64,000 bases of DNA from Melampsora larici-populina 98AG31. Lineage: Eukaryota; Basidiomycota; Pucciniomycetes; Pucciniales; Melampsoraceae. The translations under genes were made by a program, and so were the position numbers. The first letter of the stretch is position 1. Every line of letters begins with the position of its first letter. The stretch spans positions 209,868-273,867 of the forward strand of contig NW_006768782.1 of the NCBI RefSeq assembly GCF_000204055.1. The letters run 5' to 3'. Under the pieces are notes generated by a model. The model searched no databases, was not told where the DNA came from, and worked only from the letters and a program-made list of their open reading frames with translations. Below are positions 55,949 through 64,000 of the stretch, in pieces.

Positions 55949-55953
55949 GTTAA

Positions 55954-58660
55954 GGAGGCCATGAGTGACTGGAAGCGAGATTTGATGAGGTGTGAAACCC
56001 TCATAAGGGGCGATAAAATAAAAATGGCTGAAAATCTTGCTGTTGTGAGCTGAAAACTATGACTTCCTCAAGTCCGTCCCGATTATGTACTCGAGGGGGG
56101 AAATTTGATAATTTTAATTTTTGTCACACACTGACACCCTCGTCCGCTGGTAGCTCGATCAATGAATGCCAATTTAAGCATATATACCTCGAGTATTTTA
56201 CTTGCAGCTTTCACGATAATGATATGGATCTGTTCACCATGAAATTGAGAATGATTCAAAAGGGCAATATCAACTGGGAATTGTATTGGCGCGAGGTTTG
56301 GGACAGACTTAGAGTTTTCAACAACGCTACTGATTTAACGTAGGACGGCCCCGGAGGGTCTGACTCGAAATTGCAGAGAGAGATGCCGAAAGCCCGATGG
56401 GGTGGCTACAATTAAGATAACGAAGTCCCCCAATCAGAGGGTGGGACGGTGGGAGAAAAAATTTCTAACAAGTTTTTAAACTACTAAGATGTTTATTGAG
56501 AGAAACGAGAGCTAAAAACTGTTGAGAATGAAATTGGATGATACAATTATTCAGAAGTAATAATGTAGAATGAGAGGAAAAGAACAACCAGAAACCACAG
56601 AAGAATCAATCAAAGAAGAGAATAGCAGAATGGTTGCTGTGCTTGAAAACCGTGGTTTAGTAAGTTCTTTTGGAAATCAGGTGACGCGTCTTTCCCGAAA
56701 AATCACAGCGTCTTACAAAGCCTACCCGCCTACCCCGATTCCTGTGAGTTAAAACATTCGTTCCAACTACCACCAATCTTTTTGAGGCTACCTGGTCTCG
56801 ATAACGAGCTTGAAATAGGTCGATAGACCCAAAACCGCGTGACCTCCTCATTGGCCGTGCTCACTTTGACGCCGACACAGTAAGCTTCAATGAGCCCGCA
56901 AGTCGAATCTTGACCATTGATTTATCAGATGTGTAACACTACTGACGGCTTTGTGTCAAGCTAACTATATGTTATCAATCACCTGATCAGTACCAAACCG
57001 GCACATAGTTTTGCTTCGATAAGGTCATTGATAGGCTCTCAGGCGGCTTATTGTGAGCACGACTCAAATGGAACTGAACCTATTTCTTCCCTGATCGTAA
57101 GGAAAAGTTTAAGGTGAGGTAAATCATAAGAGAGTTTAGATTTTTGAACCCTCGAACGAGTTTTTGTTCCAGGCATGAAGAAAATGTCTGAAAATATGAA
57201 ACCGGAAAATATAGTTTGTTCGAATCTCAAAACAAACTTGTTTTTTTTTCGTTTTCGATCATCTCTTGGCTTGTTAAAGAGATAATGAATCGTATGATTT
57301 CACCTCCGAGGTAGGTACATAGACTCGATTTTCGCCTCAAGGAGAACACCAAAAGTGAAACTATGAATTTTCTACGTAATTGATCGAACATGTGGTTTAT
57401 ACATAAAACCAAAACTAAAAAAAACTCAAGACCGAATCAATTGAATGAAGCCTCCACTTTTGAGTTGATAAATGAGAAATTGTAATGAAGACTAATTTTG
57501 ATTTGTATTGGAGTGAAATCGATCGACTTATTAAGCTTTATTAAGTTGATAATTATAAGGATTAAGTTTGACTTGTATACTTCGATCCCACACCTTTGAA
57601 TTCGGTGATCTTCAATTGATTTTTGAATGCTCTGTTTACGATTGTAAAAGGAAAATCGAAATGGATCACCTTTGAATCGAACTAAGTATGATAGGATGAA
57701 ATACAATATACAAAGAAGGACAATCTTCTCTGAAGAGAAAAATCACCAGAATTGTAAGACGTATTACGCACAAGCTTCAACTTCAAAGTCACCTTCTTTG
57801 CTTCTCTTTTCTGGTTTTGAGTTCATCATATTTTGGACACCACCTTGTCTGGCTATTTTGATGCTCATAGAATCCTTCAAAACTTTATCATCCAGAGCCA
57901 CCATCTTCCATTAATTTCTATTTTCCATAATTTCTAATTTCCATACACAGCTGAGATTTCACTTCTACATACATAATTCAATCCATCTGTTCTTCTCATC
58001 TTGTCCTATTAAAGTTGAAAATCCTGATTATCTGTTGTTATCTCACACCAGCACACTCAATCAACATAAGAAATAATTTAGGATGTACAATTCACGATAT
58101 GTGAAATAATAACATCTGTTTAAATAGGTTTAAATTCAATCTCCTGGTACCAATGTTTCTTGAATTCAAGCCCACTACAGATCCGATTTGGAGGATCAGT
58201 GATTGTACAAGTTTTCTATCATCAAAATATACTGCCACTCAAGCCGAATTCAAGTTTGTACGACTCCACGAGCTTGTGTCAAGAGTTCACAGTTAAAGGA
58301 AGTCAAGTAAAAGTTACCAAGAAAGTTCAAACTTTCAATCTTCTTTACATATCACTAGATCATCAATTCCCTCTTCATTCTTCTTGACCTTTTTTTTCGC
58401 ATTTGCAGATCACTCTTAGAAAGATAATGTGTCATGGGATTCAAACTTAAACAAATTTAAGCAACTCTTTGTAAAACTCTTGCTTTCACATTCTCATCTA
58501 AATTACTTATACACCTCATCTCATCATCATATCACATATTCCTCTTTCATTTTCACCCGCGTGTTATTATCTACTATTTTTGTTTTCTTCTTACCAAACT
58601 TCATCTGCAACCTTTATCCATCACTTCTTTCTCTTTTGCTCCTCTGACTCTCGATCACAA
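55954..58660. other. AT-rich intergenic stretch
   Basis: A 94-codon frame at 56059-56343 (+) has no recognisable domain and no support beyond being open. The remainder has nothing I can call. Confidence 0.45.
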
Positions 58661-60593
58661 GAGTCTGGTGATATTATAAACCCTGCTTGATTCCTCAATT
58701 TTGATCATCAAAGAACCATTGACCAGCCTCCTTGTTTTGATTGGGCTATTTTTGTATATGTGCTTGTGAGACTTGGTGGGTTGTTGTTATTTTTTCTTCC
58801 CTTCTCCTTTTCAAGTTTGGATGTTCTTTTATGGGTTTGAAGCCAAAGCTGACCGCAACCCCCTGACATTTTCCCTCGCACTTTGCTTTATAACTTCACC
58901 GAACTCACCATCCCCCGTCCGGTACGTTCCATTTTGAATCCTTCTAACGTTTTTTTCCTATCTTCTCGTCTCTCTTGGCCCGCACTTACGCCGATCATCG
59001 TCTCACTCCTCCGCCTTTCATCCGACTTCTTCTCGATATGCCTCACCCCTTCCTCTTTTTCTCGATTTCCACCTCCAGATCAAATCTCCTTCAGATCTTT
59101 CGTCAGCCGCCACCAATAAGGTTTGTGACGCTTCCTCTCTCTCTCACTCTCCCCTCAGCCTCCTCCTTTGTAACAATCATCCAATTTTCCTAAATCCTTG
59201 TTGAAAACTCGGCGAACCACGTCTTCTTCACTGAACGTCTCCGTTGGTGTTGTTGATTTTTTTTCAAGGGGGGGAGGGGCAGATCTCTTTTTTTTTCTTG
59301 TCGCGAGCAACAATTGATTTCTTTTTTTTTGATCGGCTTGAAACCAATCACATACAGTGAGCTGTATTGTATGAATGATAAGGAAGCTTGAAAAAGACGG
59401 GCGAGACGGACACCAAGGATAAGATATTAAAATCAGCATCAGAAGCAGAATCAAACTCAAAACTTCAGCGTCAGAATCGCAAGGATGAGAGTTTGAAGAG
59501 AGACTTAGAATAACACCAATCACCCATCATCAATGAAACTGATTTATTGATTGATTGGATCATTACTTCAGTTGGATCCCAATTTTCCTTAAAAGGTAAT
59601 CAACTCATCTCACTTTACATTTCTTTCTCCCCTTTTTTTGTATATCAATCTTTGCCCTTTTCTTTCTCTCTCTCTCTGTGTTTGCAAACCGTACATATAG
59701 CTTATAAGACCTCCACTTAAGACTACGAGTATCCCCACTAACTGACTCATCCGGCTTCTTTCCCTTCCATTCTCTAACCGCATCAATTTCCCTTCTTGAT
59801 ATTGAACATCAATTTTTGGAACTAAAGCACAGAAAAGGAAATCATCATCTTCCCTCTAACTTAGATCACCCTCGCATCGATCGGAGCAAGACCATCACAT
59901 CTACCATCAATCAAGACCTATCAGAATTCAATTGATTTCATCACATCGGGTATTCATCTGTCTCCTATTCCAAACAGTGATCGACATCCGTTTTCCTTCC
60001 TTGGCTTTCCTTTTGGTTTTGTCTCCCTTTCTTTTTTTGCTGTCACTCTGCATCACTTCGAAGGCTGTGGTAGAGCGGCTAGAATTTAGAATCGAAAGAA
60101 TCAATATTTCTTTCAGTAGTGGTGAGCCATAAAAAATACAAGGAATTAAAATTGATCATCACTTTAAACGCACACTTGACAATCACTCCATTCAGCTCCT
60201 CTTACACATTTGAACAATTATTATTCTGTAATCTCAATCACCGACGATCTCCACATCTCTTGACGACGGTCTTTTTTTTTTCTTATCCCTTGTCTTCTAA
60301 CAATCTCTTGTCATCCAAGGGGGGAGAGACTCTGGAGGAAATCAGTCAATCAAAAAAAGCATACACACACATCCACACCCATCCATACACCCATTAACCA
60401 AACTGCATCAATTAGACGTGTCTCTGTCGATTTTCACCCTCTTATCCCCATCTCCCTGGGCTGGGCTGATTAGGATTTCTTTTTTAGGCTAACAGCTAAC
60501 AAATACCACTCTACCGCCCAACTCACATCCTCTCCACCCCACTCATCATCCTCATCCTCATCCGCTATTCTCTGCACGCTATCCTTTTCTGTC
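58661..60593 (+). promoter_or_regulatory. pyrimidine-rich upstream/leader region of the APSES gene
   Basis: Long C/T-rich tracts (for example 59630-59680, 59980-60040, 60270-60300) precede the ATG at 60594. Such tracts are common in fungal promoters and leaders, and StuA-class genes are known for long 5' leaders with upstream ORFs and introns. The transcription start cannot be placed. Confidence 0.35.
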
Positions 60594-63381
60594 ATGCTCC
60601 TCATCTCATCGAATCGGACCCTGTCCCCTCGCCCGTATACCACCGATCCGCTTCACAATTATCCTGTTCAAGACGCCGCTGCCGCTGTCGGCCCCTGGCT
60701 TTATTCGTCCTTAACCTCAGTGGCCCCTCCCTTTAGTTCTACATACAGCTTTGGAGCTGAAGATCTCTCGCCGCAAGCATCTTCTTCTTCTACTTCATCA
60801 TCCCCACCGGCCATTTTCCCAGGGCTTTCTTCCTCCTCTTACTCGATCACCCCTCAACTACCTGCTGCCGAATTCGGTGGGGTCATGCATCCCAATTCTG
60901 ACGAAGACTCGAGCGCGGACGAGGACGCGTTCCCTACCGAACCCCAGCAGCAGCAGCAGCAGCATCCACATCATTTTTTGCCTCATCCCGCCGCAAGCTC
61001 ATCTCTCAAACGTGCTTCTCCCCGTCAAATTTACGACTTGCATTCTGGCGCTGGCGGCTTAACCAACTCGTATTCATCAGTGGGCCGCACTCTCCAACAT
61101 GCGGGCTCGGGCACTTCGAACTTCAACCACGACAGTCCTCAGGCGTCTTATTTAGAGGACGTCCGCAAGCTTACTGATCCTCCTACCCATACGCAAACCC
61201 ACGCTGACGCCCATTCCGATCAGTATCACCACTTGCTTTCTTCCGGTCCACCCACAGCTGTGGCTCCCAATAGTCTTCATACTCCACCCACGACCACTAA
61301 TCATTCCGCGAGTGGGTACGAGAAATCCTTCGAATCTCCGTCGATCCCATCTAATGAGACCTACAAATTTCAACCCATGCCGGAGGCTCCGGATCTCTCT
61401 CATACTTCTACTAGCTCACCTCATGATCTTGATCCGGCTGTCCTTGAAGCCGTCCGGAGTTATATTGAGATTAAGAATTGGGAAGAAGAGAAGAGTCTTT
61501 ATTTTCAAATCGATGCCGGTGGTTTTTGTATTGGTCGCGTAAAAGGTGAGCAAGATATTCGACTGGTTAATTGTCTTATTCACCCAAGACAATCATGCGT
61601 CACCTTTCCAGGCTTCTGCTCCATTACCCGCATATGGTGCCTCTCCCCTTTACCCCTCATGATCTATTGTCCCTCCATCTTGTCTTCCTCCGTTGCTGTT
61701 CCCGATTACTGTTCTTTTGTTGTCAACGGCCAGAGGGTCAAGTTGCTTTGAGGAATAAGTTTTGATTGATGTGGTATTTACTTGGATATTTTCAGAAACG
61801 AATATGGTCAACGGCACCAAGTTACTCAATTTGACCGGCATAAGTCGTGGGAAACGCGATGGGATCTTGAAGAACGAGAAACAGAGGCAGGTTATCAAGC
61901 ATGGGACGATGCATTTGAAAGGTGTATGGTGAGTTTCGAGTTTTTGTTTGAAACAGCATCATTCAATGTTCATCACTGATACACCATTGCCTGCCTTTTT
62001 ATAGGATCCCTTACGAGCGTGCTGTCACCTTGTCGGAGCAATACGGGATCGCCGATCGAATCTACCCATTACTGATACCAAACCTGGCTCAGTATGTCCA
62101 TGTTATCCAACCTGCAGTCTCTGGTGCCAAACTGGGGCCAGGAACCGCCCTCCACCACGCTCCCAAATATCCCAATGTCGGTCTCTCCTTCATGACCCGA
62201 GGTAATTATATCGATCAACAATCGCCGGCTTGGTCGGGATCTGGTCATGCTATGGCTTTTGCTGAGCCGTACTCAGCTCCACCCCAGCCCAGGAGCGGAG
62301 GGTCGGGATACGAGCAAGCACAAATTAATTATTTGAACTCGAGTTCATCCAGCAGCGTGAGTCGACCAGCTAGAAGGTGAAAGCATTTCGCGGATACTGA
62401 CGCATAGCCATCTTGACACACCTCAGGATCTATCGGAACGTCGTCACACGATTCCCAATTCTTACAATCCATATCAAGCTCTACCCTCCTTCCAAGGCCA
62501 ATCGATTGCTTACCCCTCATCATCCTCTTTTCCCTCCGGCCAATATCCGTCTTTTTCACAAGCAGCTCGACCACAGCCTCCGCCAGCACCGCCTTCGTCT
62601 AATAGTCCCCATCAATTTCCCTACAATGTTCCCGCCAGTCAGCCGTCATCTGCCTCCGGTCCTTCGTACCCATATCCGCCTCCACTCAATCCTAACACGG
62701 GCACGGTGTATAGTCTAGCTTCAGGCCCATCTACTTCCTCATCCAGCACCCATCAAACATCCTCGCCTGCACTTTACGCAGCACCCGTGCCAGCTTCTCC
62801 TTCACTACATTCTCAAAATCCTACAGATACTTCTGGTGCTTTTGGCAACTATGCACGAGGACAGGTGAATCATCTGAAAAGGGAGGCAGAGGATGAGCTC
62901 CAGAACTTGTCAGGTGAATCTCGTAATTGTCGACGTGTACAGCCACGAGTTTCATCGGATTGCAGTCCACATAGTAAGTGGATTGATCTTCACTTCACAA
63001 GCACGGGCCCAATTGTATAGTGCTGATACGTGTGGTTCCCCCCCAGCCGGTTTCAGGCATTCTTTGACGCCGGTGCCGGTGCGATACCCCGAGTGGACAG
63101 GGGCGCCCGCACAGCAGATTGCCCTCAACACCACGGACCCTATTAATTCACCACCGCATCCTAACGCGAGCCTCAATCAGAATCAAGAACTACCCACATC
63201 TGTCTCCGGCGCGCTCCCAAATGCTAGTAGTCATGCTGGATTGATAGTCAAGGAGGAAGATTCATCTGATCTAGTCCCTCACTCTCTGGGCCCTGGTACC
63301 TCGTCTGGCTCGAACCCCACGGCCTTCGGATCCGGCATGGGATCCTCACGGCCAACGTCCAATAATCCTAAGTGGATCTGA
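60594..63381 (+). CDS. APSES-domain transcription factor (StuA/Efg1/Phd1 type)
   Basis: Five exons: 60594-61545, 61796-61928, 62005-62356, 62427-62973, 63047-63381, giving 772 aa. A sequence-specific DNA-binding regulator of fungal development and morphology. Residues 1-280 are low complexity (Ser/Pro, a short poly-Gln near 120). The APSES/KilA-N domain (about 285-397) spans the first two introns: [15 protein letters not shown], then [41 protein letters not shown] and [14 protein letters not shown]. This closely follows the StuA signature (INGTKLLN, GRRDGIL, MHLKGVWIPF). The C-terminal half is Pro/Ser-rich with an LKREAEDEL helix. Intron 4 uses GTAAGT at 62974; an alternative donor GTGAAT at 62914 keeps phase. 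The 63382-64000 tail is pyrimidine-rich 3' sequence with no gene. Confidence 0.93.
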
Positions 63382-64000
63382 AACAAGCCTTCTTTATCTC
63401 CTTTTCCTTGTCGGGCATCCTAGTTTTGTTTTTGCTTGTTCTTTTCAATTTTGGACGCATTTCAAACAGCTTCTTGATTGTCGATCTTTATTTATTCTTG
63501 ATTCATCGAATTTCGTACTTATCTGTCGTACTTTTTATGGGTTGTATAGCCTTCTTTCTTTCTTCCTTTACCCTTTGGGTGCATCTCATCTCTCGGTTTT
63601 CATTTCAAGCTCGATCAGTGTGGATCCTGGAGAGTGCTGGACTGATAGACGATTCCCTTATTTCCACTGTTACTTTTATCTTCCTATAACCTTACTCCGT
63701 CTGTCATTCTGTCTGTTTCCCTGAATTATAATTCGTAATCTATCCCCTCATCTGAATAACATGTTCTTCACATAAACCCAAAAACATCCTTAAACATTTC
63801 TCAGTTTCTGCTTCCTTATAACACAGTTTGTTCCTTTCTCTAGGCTTCCTTCTCTTTCTATGTAATGGTCTATGACCCTTTGTGTGTATGTATTTTGTCT
63901 CTCTATCAACAATCTTTATAATTTCTCATCAAGTAGTTTTTTCAGTAATACTTTTCGGTTTTCCTTTTGATCTGCGTGTGAATAATCATCATCTGTGGAT

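Overview
The window looks like nuclear DNA of a basidiomycete fungus, most likely a rust (Pucciniales). The host genes carry many short GT-AG introns (about 60-250 bp) and fungal-type products. They sit between long AT-rich stretches loaded with Ty3/gypsy, Ty1/copia and small inverted-repeat elements. The gag-like ORF at 2218-3068 also resembles a family I associate with rust genomes, but that is recollection rather than a search. No rRNA, tRNA or CRISPR array was found.

Layout. 1-11043: a decayed gag-like element whose last ORF was split by a 7.2-kb Ty3/gypsy element (3619-10816, minus strand, 603-606-bp LTRs, 4-bp target duplication). 11044-20000: gene-poor sequence with at least five inverted-repeat elements, including a 1.13-kb PIF/Harbinger-like element (12870-13999), short foldback elements at 14669, 16044 and 19137, and a block saturated with GATAC/GTATC motifs near 18100-18820. 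20050-20370: a Ty3/gypsy RNase H remnant. 23175-28083: a chromodomain Ty3/gypsy element (minus strand) with almost identical 159-bp LTRs, no protease domain and a broken pol. 28246-29722: LTR-like direct repeats and a 386-bp Harbinger-like miniature element.

Host gene core, 30322-43626: cytochrome c (+), a Ser/Thr-rich single-pass membrane protein (-), tRNA dimethylallyltransferase of the MOD5/MiaA family (+), ribosomal protein eS19/RPS19 (-) and a UPF0598 (C8orf82-type) protein (-). Exon structures were rebuilt by hand from splice sites, reading phase and family similarity. Cytochrome c and the membrane protein are convergent, as are MOD5 and RPS19.

43627-50301 holds no gene I can name. 50302-55953 is a young, apparently complete Ty1/copia element: 1410-aa uninterrupted polyprotein, two 673-bp LTRs with no difference seen by eye, a 5-bp target duplication, and a primer site matching the anticodon region of initiator tRNA-Met. 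After about 4.6 kb of non-coding sequence, the window ends with an APSES-domain transcription factor of the StuA/Efg1/Phd1 type (60594-63381, five exons).

The host genes are unrelated housekeeping and regulatory genes (respiration, tRNA modification, translation, surface sensing, development), not an operon or cluster. I found no new defence or biosynthetic system. The most informative observations concern the retroelements: a nested insertion that can be undone in frame, a protease-less chromovirus with young LTRs and a possible self-priming site, and a copia element with non-TG/CA LTR ends.
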